Origin: GW2011-AR18 sp038046085
Lineage (GTDB): Archaea; Nanobdellota; Nanobdellia; SCGC-AAA011-G17; GW2011-AR18
Reading direction: 5' to 3'
Assembly: GCA_038046085.1 (NCBI GenBank)
Contig: JBBSWW010000020.1
Location: 1-52,771 of the forward strand
DNA length: 52,771 nucleotides
Positions 32,398 to 41,947 of this stretch are shown here, one piece after another. The notes below the pieces were generated by a model. It saw nothing but the letters and a program-made list of their open reading frames with translations. It had not been told where the DNA came from and did no database searches. Each line of letters opens with the position of its first letter. Positions within the stretch are counted from its first letter, which is position 1. Position numbers and translations under genes: made by a program.

Positions 32398-33870
32398 TTA
32401 AACCTCTAGTTCTTTTAAGTTTTTAATAATCTTTTCTTCTAATTCCAATATTTTCTTCTTTATTACTTCAGGCTTTTCATATTTAACTTCTTCATATTCT
32501 ATCTCTTTATACTTTGAAATACTCAGGTCATAATTATTATCTTTTATTTCCTTAATTGGTACTATGAAACATTTTTTCTTTCTGTCAGTTAATTTTTCTT
32601 TAGTCCTATTTTTGAATCTCTCAATTATATCTGGAATATCATTTTTGTCAGGTTGTTCTGTTCTTTTATCATCTAAACTGAACCCATCTGCTTCCATATC
32701 ATAAAACCAAACCTCTTTTGTTGGTTCTCCCTTTGTAAAATAAAGAACCGCAGTAGAAACTCCTGCATATGGCTTGAATACTCCAGATGGCATAGAAATG
32801 ACTGCATCCAATCTGCATTTTTCTAACAATAATTCTCTTATTTTAAAATGTGCCTTTGAATTCCCAAATAAAACTCCATCTGGGACTATAACTGAGCATC
32901 TTCCACTATTTGTAAGAAGATTAAATATTAATTCTAAGAATAAAAGTTCTGTCTTTTTTGTCTGTGTTCTAAAGTTCTCTCCTATCTCTGATTCATCAAT
33001 GCTTCCTTTGAATGGAGGATTTGCTAATATTATATCGTAACAATTTGATTCATCAAATCTTTTTGATAATGTATTTTTTTGTTCTACATTTGGGTTACTT
33101 ATTCCATGCATCATTAAGTTCATTAATGATATTTTAAGCATTACATCGTCAAAATCATATCCATAAAGAGTTTCTTCTCTTAATATTCTCCATTGATTTT
33201 CATTTAGTTTATCTCCTGCAAAATTTCCTTCTTTTACTAGGTCTTTTGATGTATTATTCTTTAGAATATGCTCAAATGCTGAAACTAAGAAACCAGCTGT
33301 TCCGCATGCAGGATCACAGATTTTATCTCCATATTTTGGATTTAAGAGTTCAGTCATCATGTTTATTATATGTCTTGGAGTTCTGAATTGTCCATTTTTT
33401 CCTGCTGTTGCTAATTGTCCTAAAAGATATTCGTATAAATCTCCTTTTGTGTCTCTGTTTTGCTCTTTAATATGCATATCATTAATGATTTTTACAGCTT
33501 CAGCAAGTAAAGATGCAGTAGGTATTGAGAAAGAAGAATTTTTCATATACCTATTATAAACTGAATTTTCTTCACTATTTAATTTTCTTAAAAATGGGAA
33601 AACTGTATCTCTAACATGTTCTAACATTTGTTCAGCAGGCATTTCTGTCCATCTTGACCATTTGCAATCTTCATTTCCTTTAAAAATTGAATTATGTTTA
33701 TTACCTAATAATTTAGCATTTTGGTCTCTTGCAACATCTTCATCTTCTAATCTTTTCATAAATATTAGATAAGACATCTGTTCTATTGCCTGTAATGGAT
33801 TACTAATTCCACCACTCCAAAATTTATTCCATAATAAGTTTATTTTTGATTTTAGTTCTGAATCTAACAT
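32398..33870 (-). CDS. hsdM: Type I restriction-modification methyltransferase subunit (HsdM)
   Basis: 490 residues. N6-adenine methyltransferase of a type I system. N-terminal HsdM domain (1-140), SAM-binding loop DPACGTAGF (186-194), catalytic NPPF (284-287) and a C-terminal lobe reaching KKILELEEKIIKNLKELEV. Normal length (about 480-520). Its start overlaps the upstream 117-residue gene by 7 nt. Works with HsdS (35.3-36.5 kb) and HsdR (38.5-41.2 kb). Confidence 0.95.
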   Translation of the reverse strand: MLDSELKSKINLLWNKFWSGGISNPLQAIEQMSYLIFMKRLEDEDVARDQNAKLLGNKHNSIFKGNEDCKWSRWTEMPAEQMLEHVRDTVFPFLRKLNSEENSVYNRYMKNSSFSIPTASLLAEAVKIINDMHIKEQNRDTKGDLYEYLLGQLATAGKNGQFRTPRHIINMMTELLNPKYGDKICDPACGTAGFLVSAFEHILKNNTSKDLVKEGNFAGDKLNENQWRILREETLYGYDFDDVMLKISLMNLMMHGISNPNVEQKNTLSKRFDESNCYDIILANPPFKGSIDESEIGENFRTQTKKTELLFLELIFNLLTNSGRCSVIVPDGVLFGNSKAHFKIRELLLEKCRLDAVISMPSGVFKPYAGVSTAVLYFTKGEPTKEVWFYDMEADGFSLDDKRTEQPDKNDIPDIIERFKNRTKEKLTDRKKKCFIVPIKEIKDNNYDLSISKYKEIEYEEVKYEKPEVIKKKILELEEKIIKNLKELEV

Positions 33871-34217
33871 TTTAGTTCCTCGTTTTTAATAATACTTTCA
33901 GACTTAGTTATATTTATTTCTTTATCTATATTATCTTCTATAAAGTATGAAATATCACTATTAAAGCTACATTCAATATATTGTTTTTTTTCTTTTAAAA
34001 AGAAAATAATCTGTTCAAAAAATTCTGGGAGACATTCTATTCTATATCCTTTGCCAAGATATTCTCCATCTTTTATCTCATTTCCCTTTAGTTTTTCTGC
34101 GAATTTCTTAGCTTCTAATAAGTCTTTTTCGAATTGTTCTCTCTCTGTATCTTTAGCTAATAAAATCTCTTCATGCTCGCCTTCATACCAATTATATTCT
34201 ATTTTAAAAATATTCAT
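33864..34217 (-). CDS. Acidic protein of unknown function in the R-M locus
   Basis: 117 residues beginning MNIFKIEYNWYEGEHEEILLAKDTEREQFEKDL, a form seen in small proteins within type I R-M loci (recalled, not verified). An upstream AAGGAG (about 34230-34235) and the KilA-N stop immediately before favour 34217 over 34247. The sequence is acidic with no motifs. It overlaps hsdM by 7 nt, so it is translated from the same message. An anti-restriction regulator is one possibility. Confidence 0.55.
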   Translation of the reverse strand: MNIFKIEYNWYEGEHEEILLAKDTEREQFEKDLLEAKKFAEKLKGNEIKDGEYLGKGYRIECLPEFFEQIIFFLKEKKQYIECSFNSDISYFIEDNIDKEINITKSESIIKNEELKC

Positions 34218-34218
34218 T

Positions 34219-35070
34219 TTATTTATAATCTCCTTTTTTATTTTCACTATTAATGCTTAGTTTCTTAACACTTTTATTATCAATCAATGATCTCATCTGC
34301 GAAATTGCAATTTTATTTAACTTAATTAGTCTTTCTTCTTGTACGATACTATCTTTAATAAATTCAGAATTTAATGCTTCAAGATTGGCTAATACAACCA
34401 ATTGAGAGACATTTGCATAATCTCTTAAATTTCCTTCTTTCTGAGGGTTTTGGTCTTTCCATTCTTTTGCAGTCATACCAAACATTGCTTTATTTAAAAC
34501 ATCAGCCTCAGATGCATAGATAATTCTAGCATCTTTGGGAGAAATTTCTTGTGGTATCAAGTTTTCTTTAATAGCATCGGTATGTATTTTATAGTTTATT
34601 TTTACTAATTCCCTCTTTACATCCCATCCCAGCCTTAACCTTTCACTTTCTTCTATTTTTAACCTTTGGAATTCTTTTATGAGGTATAATCTAAATTCAA
34701 CAGATATCCATGAAGCAAACTCAAAAGCAATATCTTTATGTGCATATGTTCCGCCATATCTTCCAGGTGAAGAAATTATTCCAATGGCTTTAGTTTTATC
34801 TATCCATTGTTTAGGTGTTAAAATAAAACTATTAGTCCCAGCTCGATTTCTAAACCCATCGAATTCGATGGAATTAAAATTAAAATTATTTATCTTTTCC
34901 CAAATTCCTAAAAACTCGATGGTGTCCTTGTTCCTAAGCCAATTCTGTATAAGGTAATCACTTCTTTCAGGATCTTTATATTTTGCAATATCTGTTAGTG
35001 AGATAAAATCTTGATCATGTTTAGATAAAATGACTATATTACTACCTTTAATATTTATCATATTTTTCAT
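34219..35070 (-). CDS. KilA-N-domain protein
   Basis: 283 residues. KilA-N DNA-binding region (about 15-135) with DFISLTDIAKYKD, LRNKDTIEFLGIWEKIN, SPGRYGGTYAHKDIAFEFASWIS and EFRLYLIKEFQRLK. The C-terminal half (150-283) contains FGMTAKEWKDQNPQKEGNLRDYA, typical of the second domain of these proteins. KilA-N proteins are common in large viruses and defence loci. It overlaps the truncated relative upstream by 4 nt and belongs to the R-M transcript. Confidence 0.85.
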   Translation of the reverse strand: MKNMINIKGSNIVILSKHDQDFISLTDIAKYKDPERSDYLIQNWLRNKDTIEFLGIWEKINNFNFNSIEFDGFRNRAGTNSFILTPKQWIDKTKAIGIISSPGRYGGTYAHKDIAFEFASWISVEFRLYLIKEFQRLKIEESERLRLGWDVKRELVKINYKIHTDAIKENLIPQEISPKDARIIYASEADVLNKAMFGMTAKEWKDQNPQKEGNLRDYANVSQLVVLANLEALNSEFIKDSIVQEERLIKLNKIAISQMRSLIDNKSVKKLSINSENKKGDYK

Positions 35071-35324
35071 ATTGCTTCTCCAGAAATATAGTCCAATTCA
35101 ACAGTATAGAATCTGACACGGTTAAACTTAGGATTATGTATTTTTTCCCAAATTCCTAAAAATTCAAGAGTATTCCTGTTTATAAACAAATTTATAATAA
35201 CAAAACTAGGTTCTTCGGGGTTCTTTTTTTTAGCAATGTCAGTTAAAGAAATATATTTTTGAGCATCTATCTGTTTAATTCCTATATCTGTACATTCTAC
35301 TTGAATTATTTTATTGTTTTTCAC
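35067..35324 (-). CDS. Truncated KilA-N paralogue
   Basis: 85 residues. The N-terminal section YISLTDIAKKKNPEEPSFVIINLFINRNTLEFLGIWEKIHN matches the start of the downstream KilA-N protein (SLTDIAKYKD, EFLGIWEKIN), but the GRYGGTYAHKD segment and everything after are missing, and it ends FYTVELDYISGEAI. It may be a remnant of a partial tandem duplication or a real short regulator. It overlaps the KilA-N gene by 4 nt. Confidence 0.6.
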   Translation of the reverse strand: MKNNKIIQVECTDIGIKQIDAQKYISLTDIAKKKNPEEPSFVIINLFINRNTLEFLGIWEKIHNPKFNRVRFYTVELDYISGEAI

Positions 35325-35325
35325 T

Positions 35326-36513
35326 TTAAGCCAATTCTCCCCTGAAAGCTTTTTGCATTAAAACATTAAATAAGTTATCAATGTGTTCTTTTGAATTTTT
35401 CTGTTGCTCTTTCATAACTTCAACTTCTTTGACAATTGAAGCGAATTTGTTTTGTAGTTCTATTGGGGGAATGGGAATCTCTAAATTTTTCATTATTGTT
35501 GTATTAAGATTGGGTTGTGTGCCTTCAGGCGCTAATTTTATAAGATAAGTTGTAATATGATTGATTAATTTTAACAAATAAAATTGATTTATTCTCTTAT
35601 CTAAATTTTCAAATGAAAGCCATCCATCATGGATACATCCTTCAATTTTTAATATCCTTGCAAACCCTAAACTTACTCCACAATTAGCAAAAATAAGTGA
35701 ACCTGGTTTTAATAACACACTTCTTTTAGCTCCTTCTTTAGTTATCATTACTTTTGTATCATCAATAAATAATTCATTTCCTTTAGTCCCATCGCCTATT
35801 TTGATCCAGGGAACTTCATTTCCTATAAACTCATCAATAGGTCTGGGAGATGCTCCTCTTCTGATTGTACATAAATTTTCTAATGGTAGTTTTGACCACT
35901 TTTTATTATTTATAATTGGATTTCCAAACATTTCCATAAAAACACTTTTTAAAAAATATTTAGTCAGTTCATCTATCTCTTTTCTTAATACTTTTGTCTG
36001 CTCTACTTTTTCTAATATTGATACAATTTTTTGCTGGATAACTAAAGGGGGGATTATTAAACAGATTTTTTCAATGGCTGAATTATTTATCCCGCTTTGT
36101 GTTGAACCTGTACTTAATTTATCTTTCAGTTCATTAAAATCCCTAGATATTAACATCAATCTTAAGTAACTAGGAGAGACTAATTTATAATTTACTTTTA
36201 TTCCAGAAAAACCAGTTGATAATATATATTTTTTAATCTCTTCTTTATTTTTTTCATCGAAAGAATAAACTTTTAATGTTGCTTTCATTTTTGCAAACCA
36301 AACAGAATTAAGGACTGGTTGCATATTAGCCCTAGATGGTCTATCTTCATAGGTTATAATGGCTTCAATTTTATTTATTTTTGTTCCCTTAATTGACTCA
36401 GTAGAAAGATAATTTTTTTCATCTTTAAATTCATCTATTCCGCTAGATAATATTGTAAAATATTCTTGATTTCCAAGTTCAACTTCCTTCCAACCATCTG
36501 GTAGTTTATGCAT
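35326..36513 (-). CDS. hsdS: Type I restriction specificity subunit (HsdS)
   Basis: 395 residues with two target-recognition domains, each ended by a conserved helix: first half (1-190, IPPLVIQQKIVSILEKVEQTKVLRKEID) and second half (about 200-395, IPIPPIELQNKFASIVKEVEV...LMQKAFRGELA). HsdS sets the DNA sequence recognised by HsdM and HsdR. Full length with no frame break. It overlaps the PIN gene by 8 nt. The recognition sequence cannot be predicted by eye. Confidence 0.93.
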   Translation of the reverse strand: MHKLPDGWKEVELGNQEYFTILSSGIDEFKDEKNYLSTESIKGTKINKIEAIITYEDRPSRANMQPVLNSVWFAKMKATLKVYSFDEKNKEEIKKYILSTGFSGIKVNYKLVSPSYLRLMLISRDFNELKDKLSTGSTQSGINNSAIEKICLIIPPLVIQQKIVSILEKVEQTKVLRKEIDELTKYFLKSVFMEMFGNPIINNKKWSKLPLENLCTIRRGASPRPIDEFIGNEVPWIKIGDGTKGNELFIDDTKVMITKEGAKRSVLLKPGSLIFANCGVSLGFARILKIEGCIHDGWLSFENLDKRINQFYLLKLINHITTYLIKLAPEGTQPNLNTTIMKNLEIPIPPIELQNKFASIVKEVEVMKEQQKNSKEHIDNLFNVLMQKAFRGELA

Positions 36514-36961
36514 TCTTCATAACCTCAATAAATTTAGTAAAATCTATTACTTGAAAATTTGGATCTATCTCTTTTACAGCTTCTTGAAGAGCAACGTCAT
36601 TAGTTACAAGAATAAAACTGTTTTTAACGGCAGTCTCAGCAATTAAAGCATCTTTGATATTACCTCTATCTTTTGGTTTAGCTCTCTCTAATAAATTTAA
36701 TAACTTCTTATAAAATTTTCCATCGCTAAATTTTGCTTTACCCCATTTAGAAGTTCCCCAAACTAGCGATTCAGTAGGTAACTCTCTATGGCTGATTTCT
36801 TTAAATTTCGCTTCTAATTGTTTTCTTCTTTCTTCTTTTTGAGTATCATTTAATTCATCTTTAGGAATATGTGTAGTAAAAAATTCTCCTTTAAGACCAT
36901 TAATACAAATCTCATTATCTAAAAGCTTATTATATACATTTGTATCTAACATAAATTTCAT
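36506..36961 (-). CDS. PIN-domain nuclease inside the R-M locus
   Basis: 151 residues. Acidic residues D6 (FMLDTNVYN), E36 (PKDEL), D104 (NIKDALIAETA) and D122 (LVTNDVAL) form a PIN nuclease centre. It differs from VapC by a central insert (45-95) and has no antitoxin upstream; the neighbours are YhcG and HsdS. Overlap with hsdS of 8 nt suggests a joint message. Possibly a conditional RNase that acts when restriction is challenged, but this is guesswork. Confidence 0.8.
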   Translation of the reverse strand: MKFMLDTNVYNKLLDNEICINGLKGEFFTTHIPKDELNDTQKEERRKQLEAKFKEISHRELPTESLVWGTSKWGKAKFSDGKFYKKLLNLLERAKPKDRGNIKDALIAETAVKNSFILVTNDVALQEAVKEIDPNFQVIDFTKFIEVMKNA

Positions 36962-36983
36962 ATTTTTCTCCTAAATTTATTAT

Positions 36984-38012
36984 TCACTTTGATAACTCCT
37001 TTTCTATATCTTCTATTGTAGGGAGACTAGACTTAAGTTTACCAGTTATAGACTTTGTTAATTCATATTCTGAAATGCCAATAGGCCTTGCAATATTTTT
37101 TAATGCATATTCTGCTATTACCTTATTCTTTTTCTTACAGAGTATCAAACCTATAGAAGCATTATCTGAAGTGTGTTTAAGTATATTGTCAACTGCATTT
37201 AAATAAAAATTAATCTTTCCAGCAAACTCCGGCTTAAAATCTCCTGCTTTTAATTCAATTATAACAAAACAACGTAATTTTAGATGATAAAACAATAAAT
37301 CAATATAAAAGTCCTCTTTACCAACTTTAAGAGGGACTTGTTTTCCAACATATGAAAATCCTGCACCTAGTTCCAATAAAAACTTAGTTACATTCTTTAC
37401 TAATTCGTTTTCAATTTCTTTTTCCTGAGCTTCTTCTGTAAGAGTTAAAAAATCAAAAATATATGGGTCTTTTAGAGTTTGTATAGCAAGATCAGATTGA
37501 GGTTTGGGAAGTATAGACTCAAAATTATTAACAAGTTTTCCTTTTCTATAATACAAATTGCTTTCTATATTTATTGAAAGGATATTTCTTGACCAATTAT
37601 TCTTTATAGTTTCAGTTAAGTAGAATATTGCCTCATCTATATTTTTTACCTTATTTAATATTGCAATATTATGTCCCCATGGTAATTGTCCAACAAGCTG
37701 TTGGACTTTTTGTTCAGTTTTAGAATAGAATAAGTACCATTGACGTATATTAAACAAATTTGTTCTAGAAAAACCTTTCATATTTGGGAATTCTTTGCTT
37801 AAATCTTTAGCAAGCATTTCTACTATAGAATCTCCATATTTTCCTCCTTTTTGTTTTTTTGTTATAATTGCTCCAATTTCCCAGTATAATAAAATAAGTT
37901 CTTTGTTAACTGAAATTGCAGCTTTAATTTGAATAGTCTTTATTTTGTTTTTAATATCTGATAAAATAGATAAATACTCATGATCACGTTTTATAACTTG
38001 ATTACTGATCAT
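36984..38012 (-). CDS. YhcG/DUF1016-family nuclease-like protein
   Basis: 342 residues. N-terminal DUF1016 domain (about 10-165: LILLYWEIGAIITKKQ, GFSRTNLFNIRQWYLFY, QLPWGHNIAILNKV) and a C-terminal PD-(D/E)xK-type nuclease region with D238 (DFYIDLLFY) and E253-x-K255 (IELK). These proteins occur in bacterial type I R-M loci and mobile islands. It overlaps the RHH-like gene upstream by 4 nt. Confidence 0.9.
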   Translation of the reverse strand: MISNQVIKRDHEYLSILSDIKNKIKTIQIKAAISVNKELILLYWEIGAIITKKQKGGKYGDSIVEMLAKDLSKEFPNMKGFSRTNLFNIRQWYLFYSKTEQKVQQLVGQLPWGHNIAILNKVKNIDEAIFYLTETIKNNWSRNILSINIESNLYYRKGKLVNNFESILPKPQSDLAIQTLKDPYIFDFLTLTEEAQEKEIENELVKNVTKFLLELGAGFSYVGKQVPLKVGKEDFYIDLLFYHLKLRCFVIIELKAGDFKPEFAGKINFYLNAVDNILKHTSDNASIGLILCKKKNKVIAEYALKNIARPIGISEYELTKSITGKLKSSLPTIEDIEKELSK

Positions 38013-38410
38013 ATCTTCCCCCTAATTAATTTACTAGGTATAGATACAGCTTCTTTACTATCTTTTTTTATGTAAGTCTCTCTTTCATCAACTGCTTGTT
38101 TCAATGAATCAAACAATTGCCTAATATATTCACTGGATAAATCATATTCAACATCCACGTGTAATCCATTATCAAGAATTACTTTCCAACTAAAATTATC
38201 CTTATATTTATTATAAACAAAAAGGTTTTTTCCAGCAATATTTATAGGAATAGGATTTTTAATCTCATTCTTAATAAGTTCCTTAATCTGTGTTGAAGGT
38301 GTCAATCCCTTTGTATCACAATGAATTTTGAAATCTAAAAATTCAGTTTTTGAGAGCTTTGCTGATACAGTCTTAACTTCATATATGTCATCCCAGCTTT
38401 TTTTTATCAT
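38009..38410 (-). CDS. RHH-like DNA-binding protein
   Basis: 133 residues. VSAKLSKTEFLDFKIHCDTKGLTPSTQIKELIKNEI (about 15-50) looks like a ribbon-helix-helix DNA-binding segment; the rest (60-133) is beta then helical. A TTATTA box (38433-38438) sits 25 nt before the start, giving this gene its own promoter apart from hsdR. It heads RHH-yhcG-PIN-hsdS-KilA-N-hsdM and may regulate it. Confidence 0.6.
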   Translation of the reverse strand: MIKKSWDDIYEVKTVSAKLSKTEFLDFKIHCDTKGLTPSTQIKELIKNEIKNPIPINIAGKNLFVYNKYKDNFSWKVILDNGLHVDVEYDLSSEYIRQLFDSLKQAVDERETYIKKDSKEAVSIPSKLIRGKI

Positions 38411-38474
38411 AATGCAATAATGTTAAAGTTATTTATTAATCTTTCTAATCTTGTAAACTTCAGTATACAAAATA

Positions 38475-41198
38475 TCATTTAATCTTTATTTTATTACATT
38501 CAACAACTATCTTTTGTAACTCAGATGTCTGGAACTTATCAAGAGGTCTTTCATTAGAAAGAGGCGGAACCGTAAAATCCTTTAATTCTATATGTTTAGT
38601 CCTGGCAAATACCTTTTTTAAAACTTGTAAGAACTTTATCTGCTCAGAGTTATATTGTTGATTTTTAAATAGTATATGAATATCAAATTCTCTTTCAATC
38701 AATACTTGAGGATCATATTCCCGTTTTAGTCCAAGAATCTTTCTCAAAAAGAGTATAAAATCTATTTTTTGTATCCTCTGTACATTATCAATTGTTATTT
38801 CAGGTCTTAATTCTCTTAATTGCTCTTCAAGTTTAAGAAGTTCATTAGGTGTTATTCCTTCTTCATTCCTTATTTTTTTAATCAAAAGATTTGTCTCTAA
38901 GAATTGTTTAAGTTCTTTATCTTCATTAACTTCTTTCTTAAAATTTTCAACATTTAGAACTAAGTCTGGAGCATCGACTTGTAGCATTCTTTTAGGATTT
39001 TTCTCATAATATACCATTAATGGTGCTAATTCTTTAATAATAAACTCAACATCTTCAAAAGTTAATTGTTCCCAAAAAGTTTCATTTATTATAGTAAGGA
39101 TTATATCCTTTTTATTTTGTATAACTTCTAGATTATCCTTCTGTAGGATATTATTTAGTTTTTCTTCAACATATTCAAAAACAGAGAAAATCTTCTCAAT
39201 ATTTTCATCAATAATATAACCAAATAGTTTTTCAACTTGTAATATAAAACTTGTAACTTCTGAATTTTTTCCAGGATTTAATGAAATTAAAGGAGCTATA
39301 TCTTTCTTTAGTTCTTCAATATAATTATTCAAATCGAACTTTCTAGAAACTATTTTCTTTATTATTGGTAATTTCTCACGTACAATAAATGAATCTTTAT
39401 TTAAAGAATTAACCTCATTTATAATCTTATCCTCAATGAATTTCTTTTGTTCTGGAGCTAATTTCTTATCTAATAGTTCAACTTTATTTAAAAAGATTCT
39501 TGTAAGTGCATCAGTTCCAGATTTTGATTCTTTAGACTCTTTCAAGTGATGATATCTAACATTCGAATGTCCTCCCAAACTAAAGTCCAAAATTAAAAAA
39601 TCATTTTTCTCTCTATTTGGTAACCACTCTTTATGTTTACAAGATTGAAGATTTCTAGTTCCTCTTCCTAGCATCTGCCAAAATCTAATTCCAGAAAATA
39701 CCGGTTTAACAAATACTAAATTGCAAACTTCAGGAATATCTATTCCAGTATCCAAGACTCCTACTGATAAAGCAATCCTTGGTTCAGAATCTAATTTAAA
39801 TCTTGCAATCTCATCAGTGTATCTATAAATCTCAGAGACAATTATCTGAACATCATTTCCCAAAGTTGGATCTAATTTATTAAATATCTTTTTAATATGT
39901 TTAGCATGAGAAATATTTGCACAGAAAAATATTGTTTTTGCAGGTTTACCTTCATCAGATTTATAACATCTATTTAAAAATTCTCTAACAATAAGTTCAT
40001 TAGTCTTATCATCCATAAAAACTTTAGCAAATGAAGCTCCAGGAAGCATCATATATTTTGGATCTTCTTCCTGTTTTATAAGTTGAAGTTGTAAATCTTT
40101 AGTTAAAGTTGCACCTTCAATTCCTAAAGCCAAAACTTTTGTATCAATAATCTGAGCATTATAAGGAACAAGAACTTCATCTCTTATTGCTTCATCATAA
40201 GAATATTCAACTGTTGGTTTATTTCCTTCACAATTAAACATTTCAAATGTATTCCTACTCTCTTCAGATGATGGTGTTGCAGTTAATCCAATTTTTATTG
40301 CATCAAAGTATCTATGAACTTCTCTATTTGGATCGTATATAGACCTATGAGCTTCATCAAAAATAATTAAATCAAAAAAACCAGGACTAATTTTTTCATA
40401 ATATTTACCATTCCTTCCACTTCTTAGCGTTTGAATTGTAGTCACATACATTCCATTTGGAAAACTTTGCGGATTATTTCTTAAATCAGTAACAGGCTCA
40501 CTAGGAAAAAATTCTTTAAAACCTGCTGATTTAGCTTGATTAGCCAAAGCAATCCTATCTGCAACAAAAAGGACATTTCTAACAATATTAGCTCTAAGTA
40601 ATACATCAACCATTGACATAGCAACTCTTGTCTTTCCTGTTCCTGTAGCCATAGAAACTAAAGCAGATTTGTGTCCTTTTTGGATATGTTCCATCAATTG
40701 TTTAACTACAAGAACACTTCTTGATCTATCTACAATTCTATCAATACTTATTTTTGTAGGATCTCTTCTTTTTCTATATAATTCCATTCTTCTTTTCAAA
40801 TCAGATTGAGAGAATACACCACTAACATGTCTTTCAACACCATCTTGATCTATAAATAACCATTTATGGCCATTAGTTAAAAATACAGGAATTTTCTCTC
40901 CAGTTTGATTTTCAATATCCTTAAAATAAGTTCTTGCTTGAGCTCTTCCTTCATCTTCTGAAACAGAAAACTTCTTAGCCTCTATTAATGCAACAGGAGT
41001 ATTATCTTCTGCTAATAATAAATAATCAATAAATCTTCCAGAATCATCATTTTGGCCTTTAGAAAGTACGTACTCTTTAATTTTAAAATTAGATATTACT
41101 GAATTTACTTCTTCCTTAATATATTTCTTAAGCCAACCACGTTTAGTTAATTGATAATCTATTAAATATTCTCTTGTTTGTTTTTCGGATAAATCCAT
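38475..41198 (-). CDS. hsdR: Type I restriction endonuclease subunit (HsdR)
   Basis: 907 residues. N-terminal PD-(D/E)xK nuclease with D58 (FIDYLLL) and E73-x-K75 (ALIEAKK). Superfamily 2 motor: Walker A ATGTGKT (184-190), DEAH (281-284), GLTATP, and QMLGRGTR. The C-terminal part is the helical EcoEI/EcoR124-like domain. It translocates DNA and cuts unmodified sequence when bound to HsdM/HsdS. Start is 32 nt from TTTATA (41228-41233). It is separated from the rest of the locus by 64 nt. Confidence 0.95.
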   Translation of the reverse strand: MDLSEKQTREYLIDYQLTKRGWLKKYIKEEVNSVISNFKIKEYVLSKGQNDDSGRFIDYLLLAEDNTPVALIEAKKFSVSEDEGRAQARTYFKDIENQTGEKIPVFLTNGHKWLFIDQDGVERHVSGVFSQSDLKRRMELYRKRRDPTKISIDRIVDRSRSVLVVKQLMEHIQKGHKSALVSMATGTGKTRVAMSMVDVLLRANIVRNVLFVADRIALANQAKSAGFKEFFPSEPVTDLRNNPQSFPNGMYVTTIQTLRSGRNGKYYEKISPGFFDLIIFDEAHRSIYDPNREVHRYFDAIKIGLTATPSSEESRNTFEMFNCEGNKPTVEYSYDEAIRDEVLVPYNAQIIDTKVLALGIEGATLTKDLQLQLIKQEEDPKYMMLPGASFAKVFMDDKTNELIVREFLNRCYKSDEGKPAKTIFFCANISHAKHIKKIFNKLDPTLGNDVQIIVSEIYRYTDEIARFKLDSEPRIALSVGVLDTGIDIPEVCNLVFVKPVFSGIRFWQMLGRGTRNLQSCKHKEWLPNREKNDFLILDFSLGGHSNVRYHHLKESKESKSGTDALTRIFLNKVELLDKKLAPEQKKFIEDKIINEVNSLNKDSFIVREKLPIIKKIVSRKFDLNNYIEELKKDIAPLISLNPGKNSEVTSFILQVEKLFGYIIDENIEKIFSVFEYVEEKLNNILQKDNLEVIQNKKDIILTIINETFWEQLTFEDVEFIIKELAPLMVYYEKNPKRMLQVDAPDLVLNVENFKKEVNEDKELKQFLETNLLIKKIRNEEGITPNELLKLEEQLRELRPEITIDNVQRIQKIDFILFLRKILGLKREYDPQVLIEREFDIHILFKNQQYNSEQIKFLQVLKKVFARTKHIELKDFTVPPLSNERPLDKFQTSELQKIVVECNKIKIK

Positions 41199-41249
41199 TT
41201 TACCTATTTAATATCTAATTAAGGCAATTTATATTATTATCTTATCTGT

Positions 41250-41858
41250 CTAAATAACCTCTACCCTCTTATTCTTAACTAATATCTCTACTATCTTTAC
41301 TGGTAAGTTTGCCATATCTTCTGCTTCATATGGTCCATAGATATTCAGATCATCTCCTAAGAATTTTGGTACTGGCTCTACAAACCTTACAGTCTGGTTC
41401 TTCTTATCTTCTGCTTTACTCTCTCCTTTGACTATTACTTTCTCTGGCTCTCTCCCATCTAATAAATTATACAACACATTCTTCCTATATCCATTAAATA
41501 AATTAACAAGTGCATTATACATATCTCTCTCATCTTCTAATAATGCATCTGCATCCTGTACTGTTCCTGATGCTCTTGAACTTGATAATGCTAAATCTAT
41601 TATTTTTGTCTCTCTTTTCTCATATAACTCTTTCAATAACATCTTACTATTATCTAATTGTCTTTTAGTCTTAGTTATACTATCATTTGCGAATACACTG
41701 TCTTTTGACTCCTGACTTCTTAGTATTGCTTTCTTCTCCTCTAAATATCTTAATAGTTTTTTATAGAAGCTCTTATCTATTCTTTGTAACTCTGTCTTAT
41801 ACTTCTCTAATCTTAATGTTTCATACAGATTATCAAATGTGATTACTCCATCTTCCAT
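41250..41858 (-). CDS. GINS complex subunit (Gins51/15 family)
   Basis: 202 residues. Part of the replicative helicase assembly, linking MCM to Cdc45/RecJ. The N-terminal helical domain (1-130: ITFDNLYETLRLEKYKTELQRI) is followed by the small beta domain ending VRFVEPVPKFLGDDLNIYGPYEAEDMANLPVKIVEILVKNKRVEVI, diagnostic of archaeal Gins51. Normal length. Adjacent to the R-M locus but on the same strand with its own promoter. Confidence 0.9.
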   Translation of the reverse strand: MEDGVITFDNLYETLRLEKYKTELQRIDKSFYKKLLRYLEEKKAILRSQESKDSVFANDSITKTKRQLDNSKMLLKELYEKRETKIIDLALSSSRASGTVQDADALLEDERDMYNALVNLFNGYRKNVLYNLLDGREPEKVIVKGESKAEDKKNQTVRFVEPVPKFLGDDLNIYGPYEAEDMANLPVKIVEILVKNKRVEVI

Positions 41859-41947
41859 TGTTACTTTTCTAGTTTTATTTTCGCTTTTTAAAAATTTGTA
41901 TTTTTGAATAGTGATGACTTTAAATTATAGTTGTAATGCTTTTTTGC

